DNA from: Oleiagrimonas sp963817755
Lineage (GTDB): Bacteria > Pseudomonadota > Gammaproteobacteria > Xanthomonadales > Rhodanobacteraceae
Direction: 5' to 3'
Assembly (NCBI GenBank): GCA_963817755.1
Contig: CAWFPB010000003.1
Location: forward strand, 806,001 to 870,000
Length of the DNA: 64,000 bases
Position numbers and translations under genes: made by a program
Part shown: piece after piece, positions 16,175 through 28,221 of the stretch
Layout: each line of letters opens with the position of its first letter
How positions within the stretch are numbered: position 1 is the stretch's first letter
The notes under the pieces: generated by a model
Database searches by the model: none
What the model saw: the letters and a program-made list of their open reading frames with translations, nothing else
What the model was told of the DNA's origin: nothing

Positions 16175-18508
16175 TCAGTCGCGCGGCGGCGGCGGCGCCA
16201 GCACCTCGCGGGTGCCGTTGTGCTGCGGCGAACTGACCACGCCGTCGGCCTCCATCTGCTCGATCAGGCGGGCGGCGCGGTTGTAGCCGATGCGCAGGTG
16301 TCGCTGCACGCCGGAAATCGACGCGCGACGGGTCTGGGTAACGATGGCCACGGCCTTGTCGTACAGCGCGTTGTCGCCGCCCGAACCGTCGTCGGCGTCC
16401 TGCGGGATGCCGGACTCGTTGATGATCTTGCCGTCGCCCATCGACTGCACTTCCTCGAGCACGCCCTCGATATAGTCGGGCTCGCCCTGGGTCTTGAGCC
16501 ACTCGACCACGCCGTGTACCTCGTGGTCGTCGACGAAGGCGCCGTGCACGCGCTCGGGCGTGGCGGTACCCGGCGGCAAATACAGCATGTCGCCGTGGCC
16601 CAGCAACGTCTCGGCGCCGGACTGATCGAGGATGGTGCGCGAGTCGATCTTGCTGGATACCTGGAAGGCGATGCGAGTCGGGATGTTGGCCTTGATCAGG
16701 CCGGTGATCACGTCCACCGACGGGCGCTGCGTGGCCAGGATCAGGTGGATGCCGGCGGCGCGCGCCTTCTGCGCCAGGCGCGCGATCAGCTCCTCGACCT
16801 TCTTGCCGACGATCATCATCATGTCGGCGAACTCGTCGATGATCACGACGATGTTGGGCAGGGCCTCGAGCGGCTCGGCGGTCACTTCTGGCATCTCCGG
16901 ATTGGGCCGGAACAGCGGGTCGGGAATCGGCTGGCCGTTCTTCTCGGCCTCGGCCACCTTCTTGTTGAAACCGGCCAGGTTGCGCACGCCGACCGCGGCC
17001 ATCAGCTTGTAGCGGCGCTCCATCTCGGCCACGCACCAGCGCAGCGCGTTGGCGGCCTCCTTCATGTCGGTGACCACCGGCGCCAGCAGGTGCGGGATGC
17101 CCTCGTAGACCGACAGCTCCAGCATCTTCGGGTCGATCATGATCAGGCGCACGTCGTCCTTGCTGGCTTTGTACAGGAGCGACAGCACCATGGCATTGAC
17201 CGCCACCGACTTGCCCGATCCGGTGGTGCCGGCCACCAGCAGGTGCGGCATCTTGGCCAGGTCCACGACCACCGGCCGACCGCCGATGTTCTTGCCCAGC
17301 GCCAGCGACAGCGCGCTGCGGGCGCTGTCGTACTCCTTCGAGCGCAGGATTTCCGACAGGTACACGATCTCGCGCTTGGTGTTGGGGATCTCCAGGCCGA
17401 TCACGTTCTTGCCCGGGATCACGTCGACCACGCGCACGCTGACCACCGACAGGCCTCGGGCGATGTCCTTATCCAGGTTCGACACCTGGCTGCCGCGCAC
17501 GCCGGGCGCGGGCTCGAGCTCGAAGCGGGTGATCACCGGGCCGGGAAAGACTCCGACCACGCGCGCCTCGATGCGGAAGTCCTTGAGCTTGAGCTCGACC
17601 TGGCGCGAGAGCACCTCCAGTGCCTCCTCGCTGTAGCCGGGCCCCTGCGGCGGCGGCTCGTCGAGCAGAGAAAGCGGCGGCAGCTCGCCCTTGGACGAGG
17701 AGCCCTTGAACAGCGGAATCTGTGACTCGCGCGTGGCGCGCTCGCTCTTTTCCACTCGGGGCACGACCGGCTCGATGCGGATCGGTTCGCGCTTGGCCTG
17801 CTTGACCGCTTCGCTCTTCTTCACCGCAGTGCGCTCGGCGCGCGCTGCCCGGGCGGCCAGGTAGTCGGGCGCGCGCCGCAGGCGCGCGCCGGCCCAGGCC
17901 GTCGCCGCCAGCACGCCGCGGCCGATGGTGTCCATCACGCGGAACCAGGACAGTCCCGTGGCCAGGGTCACCGCGATCAGCAGCAGCGCCAGAAGGAAAA
18001 GTGAGGTACCGCTGCCGAAGGCATGCCCCAGGTTGGCGCTGACGGCACGGCCGAGCACGCCGCCGGTCCCCTCGGGCGGGGCCTTGTAATGGCCAAAATC
18101 CAGCGCTGCAAGGGCCGGGCCAACCACGAAGAAGACCACGAAGCCGACCAGGCGCAGCGCCGGCTCGTAGGGCGTGGTTTCGTCGCCGGTCACGTCGCGG
18201 CGCAGGACCTTCAGGCCCAGCGCCAGCAGCAGCAGGGGAAAGGCGTAGGCGACCACCCCGAACAGGTAGCGCAGCAGGTCGGCGATCCAGGCGCCGACCA
18301 TGCCGCCGAAATTGTGCACGCGGCCGGCCTGGGCCGCGTGCGACCAGCTCGGGTCCAGCGGGCTGTAGCTGAACAGGCACAGCAGCAGGTAGCCCGCCAG
18401 TGGCACCAGCAACAGCACGCCGGCCTCGCGCAGGCGCCGGCGCAGGTCCTCGTTCAACCCGCTCTCCGGTTCCTTCGTACTGGCCTTTGCGCTGCTCTTG
18501 CGTGCCAC
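16175..18508 (-). CDS. ftsK: DNA translocase FtsK
   Basis: A 777-residue divisome translocase. The first 200 or so residues hold four membrane segments. The linker is short and charged (about residues 210-290) compared with E. coli. The motor domain has Walker A GTTGSGKS at about residue 430 and Walker B IVVIIDEFADMM, and the C-terminal gamma winged helix (RRASISGVQRHLRIGYNRAARLIEQME) reads KOPS sites. FtsK pumps the chromosome terminus through the septum and activates XerCD at dif. It is upstream of lolA and 53 bases after ald. Confidence 0.97.
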   Translation of the reverse strand: MARKSSAKASTKEPESGLNEDLRRRLREAGVLLLVPLAGYLLLCLFSYSPLDPSWSHAAQAGRVHNFGGMVGAWIADLLRYLFGVVAYAFPLLLLALGLKVLRRDVTGDETTPYEPALRLVGFVVFFVVGPALAALDFGHYKAPPEGTGGVLGRAVSANLGHAFGSGTSLFLLALLLIAVTLATGLSWFRVMDTIGRGVLAATAWAGARLRRAPDYLAARAARAERTAVKKSEAVKQAKREPIRIEPVVPRVEKSERATRESQIPLFKGSSSKGELPPLSLLDEPPPQGPGYSEEALEVLSRQVELKLKDFRIEARVVGVFPGPVITRFELEPAPGVRGSQVSNLDKDIARGLSVVSVRVVDVIPGKNVIGLEIPNTKREIVYLSEILRSKEYDSARSALSLALGKNIGGRPVVVDLAKMPHLLVAGTTGSGKSVAVNAMVLSLLYKASKDDVRLIMIDPKMLELSVYEGIPHLLAPVVTDMKEAANALRWCVAEMERRYKLMAAVGVRNLAGFNKKVAEAEKNGQPIPDPLFRPNPEMPEVTAEPLEALPNIVVIIDEFADMMMIVGKKVEELIARLAQKARAAGIHLILATQRPSVDVITGLIKANIPTRIAFQVSSKIDSRTILDQSGAETLLGHGDMLYLPPGTATPERVHGAFVDDHEVHGVVEWLKTQGEPDYIEGVLEEVQSMGDGKIINESGIPQDADDGSGGDNALYDKAVAIVTQTRRASISGVQRHLRIGYNRAARLIEQMEADGVVSSPQHNGTREVLAPPPPRD

Positions 18509-18561
18509 GTGGTGTATTACCTCAACAATTCAGGGCAAACGCATGAAAACGTTGGAGAACG

Positions 18562-19626
18562 TTATAGCATGCCTTGCAATGCAGGGTGCACGATCTCGCC
18601 GTTCTCGACGTTGATGCCCACGCGCAACGGCTCATGCTCGCGCCAGGCGTCGCCGGCCGCAAGGCGCTGCACGTACGGCAGGATCGCGGCGGAGATGGCC
18701 TGGCTGGAGGTCTGCTGCACCGCGCCCGGCATGTTGGTGACGGCGAAATGGGTCACACCATGCACGTCGTAGGTGGGCTCGGCCCAGGTGGTCGGCTTGG
18801 AGGTCTCGAAGCAACCGCCCTGGTCGATGGAGATGTCCACCAGCACGCTGCCCTTTTCCATGGTCTCGACCATGGCCTCGGTGACCACGCGTGGGGCCTT
18901 GGCACTGGGGATCAGGACCGCACCGACCACCAGGTCGGCATCGGCCACCTGGTCGGCCACGGCCTGCTCGTAGGCGTACAGCGCGGTCACGTTGTGGCCC
19001 AGCGCCATCATCTCGGCCATGCGGTCCTGGCGCTTGTCGAACACCACCACGTTGGCACCAGCCTGCGCGGCCAGCGAGGCCGCCGCGCCACCGGCGGCAC
19101 CGGCGCCCAGCACCACCACCTTGCCGCGCTCGGCCGAGGCCAGTCCGCCCAGCAGCTTGCCCTTGCCGCCCTGCGGGCGATGCAACAGTGTGGTGCCGAC
19201 CTGGGTGGCGATGCGGCCGGCGATGATCGACATCGGCGTCAGCAGCGGCAGCGAACCGTGCTCCTCCACCGACTCGAAGGCCACGCCGGTCAGGCCGATT
19301 TCCAGCAGACGCTTGGTCAGCGCCGGCTCGGCGGCCAGATGCAGGTAGCAGAACAGCAGGTGGTCCTTGCGCAGGTGCTCCAGGTCTCCGGCGATCGGCT
19401 CCTTGACCTTGACGATCAACTTGCCGGCCTCGTACAACGCCGCGGCATCGGCCGCGATCTGCACGCCGACCCGGGTGTAGTCCTCGTCGGAAAAACCGCT
19501 CTTCTCGCCCGCACCGGACTGGATGAAGACCTCGTGGCCGCGTCGGACCAGATCGCCGGCGGCAGCCGGCACCAGGGCCACGCGGCCCTCCAGGGTCTTG
19601 GTTTCGGAAGGAATGCCGATACGCAT
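18562..19626 (-). CDS. ald: Alanine dehydrogenase
   Basis: A 354-residue NAD-dependent enzyme that interconverts L-alanine and pyruvate plus ammonia. The N-terminal MRIGIPSETKTLEGRVAL, the KVKEP loop, the Rossmann motif VVVLGAGAAGGAAASLA and the GVTHFAVTNMPG segment are all canonical. Length matches the family. It is divergent from trxB with 240 bases between the starts; no Lrp-type regulator gene is adjacent. An upstream in-frame extension to 19857 lacks family sequence. Confidence 0.96.
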   Translation of the reverse strand: MRIGIPSETKTLEGRVALVPAAAGDLVRRGHEVFIQSGAGEKSGFSDEDYTRVGVQIAADAAALYEAGKLIVKVKEPIAGDLEHLRKDHLLFCYLHLAAEPALTKRLLEIGLTGVAFESVEEHGSLPLLTPMSIIAGRIATQVGTTLLHRPQGGKGKLLGGLASAERGKVVVLGAGAAGGAAASLAAQAGANVVVFDKRQDRMAEMMALGHNVTALYAYEQAVADQVADADLVVGAVLIPSAKAPRVVTEAMVETMEKGSVLVDISIDQGGCFETSKPTTWAEPTYDVHGVTHFAVTNMPGAVQQTSSQAISAAILPYVQRLAAGDAWREHEPLRVGINVENGEIVHPALQGML

Positions 19627-19866
19627 GGGACGAACAACCTCGCAAGAACTGCTGAAAATGGGGACACGCCACGCGCCAACGCGCAGCGCACCGACCGGTA
19701 CGTCTTGAATCGCCGTGCCGCCTTCCCCATCCTGTTCCACTCCGCTGCGCCTGCCCGCAACGCCGCGGTACCGTCGAAGGCACCGGAAAGTCGTGGCGGA
19801 AAAGCGCTCCGGATGGGAGCATGCGGATACAACAAGACACGCCGTACCAAACCCCAAGGATTATAC

Positions 19867-20829
19867 ATGAGCACCCCCAAGCACAGCCGTCTTCTGATCC
19901 TCGGTTCCGGTCCCGCCGGCTACACTGCCGCGGTCTATGCCGCCCGCGCCAACCTCAAGCCGACCATGGTCACCGGCCTGGAACAGGGCGGCCAGTTGAT
20001 GACCACCACCGACGTCGACAACTGGCCCGGCGACCAGAACGGCGTGCAGGGTCCGGAACTGATGCAGCGCATGGCCGAGCACGCCGAGCGCTTCAAGACC
20101 GAGATGATCTTCGACCACATCCACACCGCCGACCTCACCCAGCGCCCGTTCCGCCTCAAGGGCGACAGCGGCGAGTACACCTGCGACGCGCTGGTCATCA
20201 CCACCGGCGCCACCGCCAAGTACCTGGGCCTGCCGTCGGAGGAGCACTTCAAGGGCAAGGGCGTGTCGGCGTGCGCCACCTGCGACGGCTTCTTCTTCCG
20301 CGAGCAGGACGTGGCCGTGATCGGCGGCGGCAACACCGCGGTCGAGGAAGCGCTGTACCTGGCCAACATCTGCCGCAAGGTCTACGTGGTGCACCGTCGC
20401 GATTCGCTGCGCGCGGAAAAGATCATGCAGGACAAGCTGTTCGAGAAGGTCGACGCCGGCAAGGTGGAGATGGTCTGGGACCATACCGTCGACGAGGTGC
20501 TGGGCGACGATTCCGGCGTGACCGGCGTGCGCGTGAAGAACATCAAGGACGGTGGCACGCGCGACCTGGCCGTCACCGGCATGTTCGTGGCCATCGGCCA
20601 CACCCCCAACACCGGCATCTTCGACGGCCAGCTGGACATGAAGAACGGCTACATCACCATCAAGAGCGGCCTGGACGGTATGGCCACCATGGCCAGCGTG
20701 CCCGGGGTGTTCGCCGCCGGCGACGTGGCCGACCAGGTCTACCGCCAGGCCGTGACCTCGGCCGGCTTCGGGTGCATGGCCGCACTGGATGCCGAACGCT
20801 GGCTGGACCAGCAGAACCTCACCGGCTGA
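19867..20829 (+). CDS. trxB: Thioredoxin-disulfide reductase
   Basis: A 320-residue FAD/NADPH reductase. The FAD-binding motif is GSGPAGYTAAVYAARA, the redox-active CATC lies at about residues 136-139, the NADPH motif is GGGNTAVEEALYLA, and the second FAD motif is GVFAAGDVAD. It reduces thioredoxin using NADPH. ATG 19867 gives the family N-terminus; the frame runs upstream through the ald promoter region without meaningful sequence. Confidence 0.97.
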   Translation: MSTPKHSRLLILGSGPAGYTAAVYAARANLKPTMVTGLEQGGQLMTTTDVDNWPGDQNGVQGPELMQRMAEHAERFKTEMIFDHIHTADLTQRPFRLKGDSGEYTCDALVITTGATAKYLGLPSEEHFKGKGVSACATCDGFFFREQDVAVIGGGNTAVEEALYLANICRKVYVVHRRDSLRAEKIMQDKLFEKVDAGKVEMVWDHTVDEVLGDDSGVTGVRVKNIKDGGTRDLAVTGMFVAIGHTPNTGIFDGQLDMKNGYITIKSGLDGMATMASVPGVFAAGDVADQVYRQAVTSAGFGCMAALDAERWLDQQNLTG

Positions 20830-20896
20830 CGTTTTCGCATCCACGTACTCGGGGCGGATGCCGCCGGCCCGCCCCGCCCTGTCCTACCATGGCCCC

Positions 20897-22030
20897 ATGC
20901 TGACCGCCCGCTTCCACGATGCCCTGGCCGAAATCGAAGCGTCGGCGTGGGACGCGCTCGCCGGCACCGACCAGCCGTTCCTGCGCCACGCCTTCCTGGC
21001 CGGAATGGAGCGCTGCGGCTGCATCCGGGAGGACTGGGGCTGGCGCCCCCATCACCTGACTGTCCATGACGGCGAGCGCCTGGTCGCCGCCGCTCCGCTG
21101 TACCTGAAGGGCAACTCGCACGGCGAGTACGTGTTCGACTGGGGCTGGGCCCACGCCTGGGAGCGCGCCGGCGGCGACTACTATCCCAAGCTGCTGTGCG
21201 GCGTGCCCTACTCGCCCATTCCCGGCCCGCGCCTGCTCACCGGCGCTGGCCCCGAGGCAGCGGAACTGCGCCGGGCGCTGGCCGATGCCATCGTGCAGGA
21301 GACGCAACGCCACGGACTCTCGTCCGCGCACGTCAATTTCCTGCGCGAGGAGGAGCTGGACGGGTTCGACGCGCGCTGGCTGGTGCGCGAGGACATCCAG
21401 TACCACTGGCACAACCGCGGCTACGGCGACTTCGAGGACTTCCTCGCCGCACTCAAGCACAAGAAACGCAAGAACATTCGCCAGGAACGCCGCCGGGTAC
21501 GCGAAGCCGGCATCGAGTGCCTCATGCTCGGCGGCTCGCAGCTGGAGGACGCCGAGTGGATCGCGGTACACGCGCTGTACCAGGCCACCTTCGACGAGAA
21601 GGGCAACCACGCCGCGCTGACCCTGGGCTTCTTTCGCCACCTGGCCACCGCCCTGGGCGACGACGTGCAGGTGGCGCTGGCTCGGCGCGAAGACGAGATC
21701 CTGGCCATGGCCCTGTTCCTGCGCGGCACGGACACGCTGTACGGGCGCTACTGGGGCACACGCGAGGACATGCCCGGCCTGCATTTCGAGCTGTGCTACT
21801 ACCAAGGCATCGAGCACGCCATTGCGCAGGGCCTGTCGCGCGTGGAACCGGGCGCACAGGGCGTGCACAAGATTGCCCGCGGCTTCCTGCCGGTCGCCAC
21901 GCACTCGCGCCACTACATCCCGCACGAGGGTTTTCGCGCCGCCGTGGCCGCCGCGCTGGAAGCCGAGCGAAGCGAGGTCCATCAGCGTCGCGCCGAGTTG
22001 ATGACGCACTCGCCCTACGCACAGCCATGA
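20897..22030 (+). CDS. GNAT-fold N-acetyltransferase family protein (COG3146, peptidogalycan biosynthesis-like)
   Basis: A 377-residue protein of the COG3146/DUF482 family, related in fold to FemAB and GNAT transferases. Typical segments are QPFLRHAFLAGMERCGC, the FDWGWAHAWERAG and YYPKLLCGVPYSPIPGPR stretch, KHKKRKNIRQERRR, and the C-terminal GVHKIARGFLP. The biochemical role is not established. The stop overlaps the start of aat by four bases (ATGA), so the two are translationally coupled; this gene-aat pairing is common in Proteobacteria. Confidence 0.88.
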   Translation: MLTARFHDALAEIEASAWDALAGTDQPFLRHAFLAGMERCGCIREDWGWRPHHLTVHDGERLVAAAPLYLKGNSHGEYVFDWGWAHAWERAGGDYYPKLLCGVPYSPIPGPRLLTGAGPEAAELRRALADAIVQETQRHGLSSAHVNFLREEELDGFDARWLVREDIQYHWHNRGYGDFEDFLAALKHKKRKNIRQERRRVREAGIECLMLGGSQLEDAEWIAVHALYQATFDEKGNHAALTLGFFRHLATALGDDVQVALARREDEILAMALFLRGTDTLYGRYWGTREDMPGLHFELCYYQGIEHAIAQGLSRVEPGAQGVHKIARGFLPVATHSRHYIPHEGFRAAVAAALEAERSEVHQRRAELMTHSPYAQP

Positions 22031-22758
22031 ACCGGATCCCGATCCCCTTCATCGAGCCCGATGCGCCGCCGGTGTTCCCGCCGGCCGAACGGGCACTGCG
22101 CGAACCCGACGGCCTGCTGGCGGTGGGCGGGGACCTGTCCCCGGAACGCCTGCTGGCGGCCTACCGCCACGGCATCTTCCCCTGGTACGGCGAGGGCGAT
22201 CCGATCCTTTGGTGGTCGCCGGACCCGCGCTGCGTATTCGACACCGGCGACGTGCATGTCAGCCGCAGCCTGCGCCGCTTCATCTGCCGCTCGACCTGGA
22301 CCTGGACCCTGGATCGGGCCTTCGATGCCGTGATCGAGGCCTGCGCCGCACCCCGCGACTACGAGAGCGGCACCTGGATCGTGCCGTCGATGCAAGCGGC
22401 CTACCGTCGCATGCATCGCCTCGGCCACGCCCACAGCATCGAGGTGTGGGACGGCGAACGCCTGGTCGGCGGACTATACGGCGTGGCCGTGGGCCGGCTG
22501 TTCTGCGGCGAGTCGATGTTCAGTGCCGAGAGCGGCGGCTCCAAGGTCGCGCTGGTCGGCTTGTGCCGCTGGCTGCACGCACACGGCGTGCCGCTGCTGG
22601 ACGCGCAGGTCACCAACGACCACCTGCTGCGCATGGGCGCGCGGGAGATGCCGCGCGCGGATTTCCTCATGCGGATCGCCGACCTGGTGGACCGGCCGAC
22701 CGACGGACTGTGGCAGCTCCCTTCCGCGTCCCTATCCGTTGCATCGTTGCTGGATTGA
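22027..22758 (+). CDS. aat: Leucyl/phenylalanyl-tRNA-protein transferase
   Basis: A 243-residue enzyme that adds leucine or phenylalanine to N-terminal Lys or Arg of proteins, marking them for ClpAP. Conserved motifs are GGDLSPERLLAAYRHGIFPWY, WWSPDPRC, the HVSRSLRR helix, GLYGVAVGRLFCGESMFS and LLDAQVTNDHL. It overlaps the preceding gene by four bases. Confidence 0.97.
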   Translation: MNRIPIPFIEPDAPPVFPPAERALREPDGLLAVGGDLSPERLLAAYRHGIFPWYGEGDPILWWSPDPRCVFDTGDVHVSRSLRRFICRSTWTWTLDRAFDAVIEACAAPRDYESGTWIVPSMQAAYRRMHRLGHAHSIEVWDGERLVGGLYGVAVGRLFCGESMFSAESGGSKVALVGLCRWLHAHGVPLLDAQVTNDHLLRMGAREMPRADFLMRIADLVDRPTDGLWQLPSASLSVASLLD

Positions 22759-22797
22759 CACGGGACCATTCCCGCAACTTCGGTGGGCTTGCGGGTC

Positions 22798-22890
22798 TGT
22801 AGGAGCGCCGTGAGGCGCGATCGGCAATGCGGTATGCGGCCTTCGTCGCAAGGGTGACCCGTGTGACATCGCGCTCACGGCGCTCCTACA
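22798..22890. repeat. 93-bp palindromic intergenic element (TGTAGGAGCG...CGCTCCTACA)
   Basis: Near-perfect inverted arms of about 23 bases (22798-22821 and 22868-22890, differing by one indel) enclose a 46-base centre. This is the standard dispersed element of Lysobacterales intergenic regions, comparable to REP sequences that RAYT transposases move elsewhere. It sits between the converging aat and ispG genes and could fold as a bidirectional end structure. No RAYT gene is in the window. Confidence 0.85.
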
Positions 22891-22936
22891 GCGTCGAGGG
22901 ATTGCGGGTTCCGGATGAGGCGTCCTGGATGACCGG

Positions 22937-24208
22937 TCAGTCGCCGCGCGCGGCGTAGTGCGTGGCGACGTAGTCCTCGAGGATGCCGATGAATTCGTCG
23001 GCGATGCCTTCGCCTCGCAGGGTCACCGACTTCTTGCCGTCGATGAACACCGGCGCCGACGGCGCCTCGCCGGTGCCCGGCAGCGAGATGCCGATGTTGG
23101 CGTGCTTGGACTCGCCCGGTCCGTTGACCACGCAACCCATGACTGCCAGCGTCATGTTCTCCACGCCGTCGTATTTCACGCGCCATTCGGGCATCTTGGC
23201 GCGCACGTGCGACTGCACCGACTGGGCCAGTTCCTGGAACACCGTGCTGGTGGTCCGCCCGCAGCCCGGGCAGGCGGTGACCAGCGGCGTGAACGCGCGC
23301 AGGCCCATGGTCTGCAGCAGCTCCTGCGCCACGATCACTTCGTCGGTGCGCGGCTGGCCCGGCTCGGGCGTGAGCGAGATGCGGATGGTGTCGCCGATGC
23401 CTTCCTGCAGCAGCACCGCCAGCGCGGCGCTGGAGGCGACGATGCCCTTCGAGCCCATGCCGGCCTCGGTCAGGCCCAGGTGCAGCGCGTAGTCCGAGCG
23501 TGCGGCCAGGTCGCGGTACACCGCGATCAGCTCCTGCACGCCCGAGACCTTGGCCGAGAGAATGATGCGGTCGCGCCCCAGGCCCAGCGCCTCGGCGCGC
23601 GCGGCCGAATCCAGCGCCGAGCGGATCAGTGCCTCGCGCGCCACATGCCCGGCGTCCCACGGCTCGGCCCGCCGGTGGTTCTCGTCCATCAGCGCCGCCA
23701 CCAGCGACTGGTCCAGCGAGCCCCAGTTGGCGCCGATGCGCACCGGCTTGTCGTGCATCAGCGCCTGGTCGATGATCATGGCGAACTGCAGGTCCTTCTT
23801 CTTGCCGAAGCCCACGTTGCCCGGATTGATGCGGTACTTGGCCAGCGCCTCGGCACAGGCCGGCTCGGCCTGCAGCAACTGGTGGCCGTTGTAGTGGAAA
23901 TCGCCCACCAGCGGCACCGACACGCCCATCATGTCCAGGCGCTCGCGGATGCGCGGCACGGCCGCGGCGGCCTCGGGGTTGTTGACGGTCACGCGGACCA
24001 TCTCCGAGCCGGCGCGGGCCAGCTCGGCCACCTGCTGCGCGGTGCCCTTGATATCGGCGGTGTCGGTGTTGGTCATCGACTGCACCACCACCGGCGCGCC
24101 GCCGCCCACCTGCACGTGGCCCACGCGCACCCCGACGCTGGGTCGGCGCGGGGAAGGCTCGGCGTTGCGGGGAATGAGTTCGGAAGCGGAATCGGGTACG
24201 GCAGACAT
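22937..24208 (-). CDS. ispG: 4-hydroxy-3-methylbut-2-enyl-diphosphate synthase (IspG/GcpE)
   Basis: A 423-residue enzyme of the MEP isoprenoid pathway that reductively opens methylerythritol cyclodiphosphate with a 4Fe-4S cluster. The TIM-barrel part has VVVQSMTNTDTADI, LVGDFHYNGH and RINPGNVG. The C-terminal cluster domain has CPGCGR and MGCVVNGPGE. A slightly extended N-terminus (about 25 residues before the barrel) is common in this group. ATG 24208 is preferred; the open frame continues upstream without homology. Confidence 0.97.
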   Translation of the reverse strand: MSAVPDSASELIPRNAEPSPRRPSVGVRVGHVQVGGGAPVVVQSMTNTDTADIKGTAQQVAELARAGSEMVRVTVNNPEAAAAVPRIRERLDMMGVSVPLVGDFHYNGHQLLQAEPACAEALAKYRINPGNVGFGKKKDLQFAMIIDQALMHDKPVRIGANWGSLDQSLVAALMDENHRRAEPWDAGHVAREALIRSALDSAARAEALGLGRDRIILSAKVSGVQELIAVYRDLAARSDYALHLGLTEAGMGSKGIVASSAALAVLLQEGIGDTIRISLTPEPGQPRTDEVIVAQELLQTMGLRAFTPLVTACPGCGRTTSTVFQELAQSVQSHVRAKMPEWRVKYDGVENMTLAVMGCVVNGPGESKHANIGISLPGTGEAPSAPVFIDGKKSVTLRGEGIADEFIGILEDYVATHYAARGD

Positions 24209-24454
24209 GGCGATATCTAAGGCGCGCGAGGGCGGGAATCCAGGCCCCAAGGATAACCGATGCATGTGACAAGGCGTGACCGGTGGCTGGTCCGGGCAAA
24301 CGCCATCGACCGCTCGACTCGCAGGCCCGGCAACCGCCCCCACAAGCGCATCCGGGAATCGCCCGTCCTGCGACATGTGGGTCACGTGGCCGCGTAATGA
24401 CCCATCCCGGGCGTGACCGAACGGCATGCCCGGGATGTACTTCGCCGATCCGGG

Positions 24455-26626
<2,172 letters not shown>

Positions 26627-26712
26627 CGCAACCTCGTCTTCCTGACCCGGGAGCATGATGGCACGAGCCCGGACCCGTTTGCCCGTTGCGTGGGCGCGTT
26701 AGACTGCACGGC

Positions 26713-28185
26713 ATGTCCACCCGCTCCCCCGATGCCGAAGCCGCCGTGCGCCATCTCGCCGCGCGCGCCTTCAGCCGCGCCGCCGGCGCCCGGCGCATCG
26801 AAGGCAACCGGGTCGACCTGCTGATCGACGCGGCGGCACACTTCGAGGCCTGGCTGGAAGCCATCGGCCGCGCCCGTCGCGTGGTGATGCTGGAGAACTA
26901 CATCATCCGCGACGACCGCATCGGTCGTGCCTTCCGCGATGCACTGGTCGAGCGCGCCCGGGCCGGCGTGGCGGTGTTCGTGATCCGCGACTGGCTCGGC
27001 TGTCTCGGGCAGTCCGGCCGCCGCTTCTGGCATCCCCTCCTGGAAGCCGGTGGACAGGTCCGGGTGCATGCACCGCCGCAGCTGACCCGGCCGCTGGCCA
27101 TGCTCAGCCGCGACCACCGCAAGCTGCTGTGCGTGGACGACGCGGTCGGTTTCCTGTCCGGCGTATGCATCAGCGAGAAATGGCTGGGCCGACCCGACCG
27201 GGGCGTACCCCCGTGGCGCGACACCGGCGTGGTGCTGCACGGACCGGCCCTGGCCGCGATCCAGCGCGCCTTCGCCGACAACTGGCGCACGCTGGGGTCA
27301 CCCATGGAAGAACTCCTGTTGAGTCGATCCGGCGATCTTGCCGTGGCCGGCGATGTCGGCGTGCGCATCATCGCCACGCGGCCATCCACCGCCGGCGTCT
27401 ATCGACTCGACCAGACCATCGCCGGCATGGCGCGCAAGAGCCTGTGGCTGACCGACGCCTACTTCGTCGGCCTGTCGCCCTACGTCCAGCAGCTGGCCGC
27501 CGCGGCGCGCGACGGCGTGGACGTGCGCCTGCTTGTGCCCGGCTCCAGCGACGTGCCGGTGGTCGCGGGATTCTCGCGCGCAGGCTACCGGCCGTTGCTG
27601 GAAGCGGGCGTGCGCGTGTTCGAATGGAACGGTTCGATGCTGCATGCCAAGACCGCCGTCGCCGACGGGCAATGGGCACGCGTGGGATCGTCCAACCTCA
27701 ACATCGCCAGCTGGCTGGGCAACTGTGAGCTCGACGTGGCCGTCGAGGATGCGGCTTTCGCCCAGACCATGCAGGATCGCTACCTCGAGGACCTGGGCAA
27801 CGCCACCGAGATCGTGCTGTCTCCGCGACCGCGCCGCCGCGGACAGCGCGTAAGCCAACAGTCGCAGCGACCACCGAGGCCGCGTCGGGCCGGCGGCAGT
27901 TCCGGTCGCGCGGCGGCCGCCGGCCTGCGCCTGGCCAACACGGTCGGCGCGGCCCTGACCGAACGCCGCGTGCTCGGCAGCGCCGAGTCCGGACCGCTGG
28001 GCCTGGGAGCGCTGGTCCTGCTGCTGCTGGGCGTGCTGACCCTGTTCTGGCCTGCCGTGCTGGGCTGGCCGCTGGCCCTCATCGCGCTGTGGCTGGGACT
28101 GGGCCTGGCCGCACGCTGGACGCGGCTGCGCAAACGCCAACGCAGAGAACTCGCCGACGCCCCCGATGACGAGGACGCGTGCTAG
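26713..28185 (+). CDS. Phospholipase D-type cardiolipin synthase (ClsB-like) with C-terminal membrane segments
   Basis: A 490-residue protein with two HKD catalytic motifs: DHRKLLCVDD (about residues 137-146) and LHAKTAVADGQWARVGSSNLN (about 312-332). In this superfamily the two motifs form one active site that transfers phosphatidyl groups. The N-terminus lacks the two membrane helices of ClsA, as in ClsB. A basic linker and two hydrophobic segments follow near the C-terminus (LGALVLLLLGVLTLFW and the next stretch), which is less usual. It is followed closely by xseA. Start MSTRSPD at 26713. Confidence 0.85.
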   Translation: MSTRSPDAEAAVRHLAARAFSRAAGARRIEGNRVDLLIDAAAHFEAWLEAIGRARRVVMLENYIIRDDRIGRAFRDALVERARAGVAVFVIRDWLGCLGQSGRRFWHPLLEAGGQVRVHAPPQLTRPLAMLSRDHRKLLCVDDAVGFLSGVCISEKWLGRPDRGVPPWRDTGVVLHGPALAAIQRAFADNWRTLGSPMEELLLSRSGDLAVAGDVGVRIIATRPSTAGVYRLDQTIAGMARKSLWLTDAYFVGLSPYVQQLAAAARDGVDVRLLVPGSSDVPVVAGFSRAGYRPLLEAGVRVFEWNGSMLHAKTAVADGQWARVGSSNLNIASWLGNCELDVAVEDAAFAQTMQDRYLEDLGNATEIVLSPRPRRRGQRVSQQSQRPPRPRRAGGSSGRAAAAGLRLANTVGAALTERRVLGSAESGPLGLGALVLLLLGVLTLFWPAVLGWPLALIALWLGLGLAARWTRLRKRQRRELADAPDDEDAC

Positions 28186-28221
28186 TGTGACCGGCCTCCC
28201 CGTCACCGTTCCGTCCGCACG

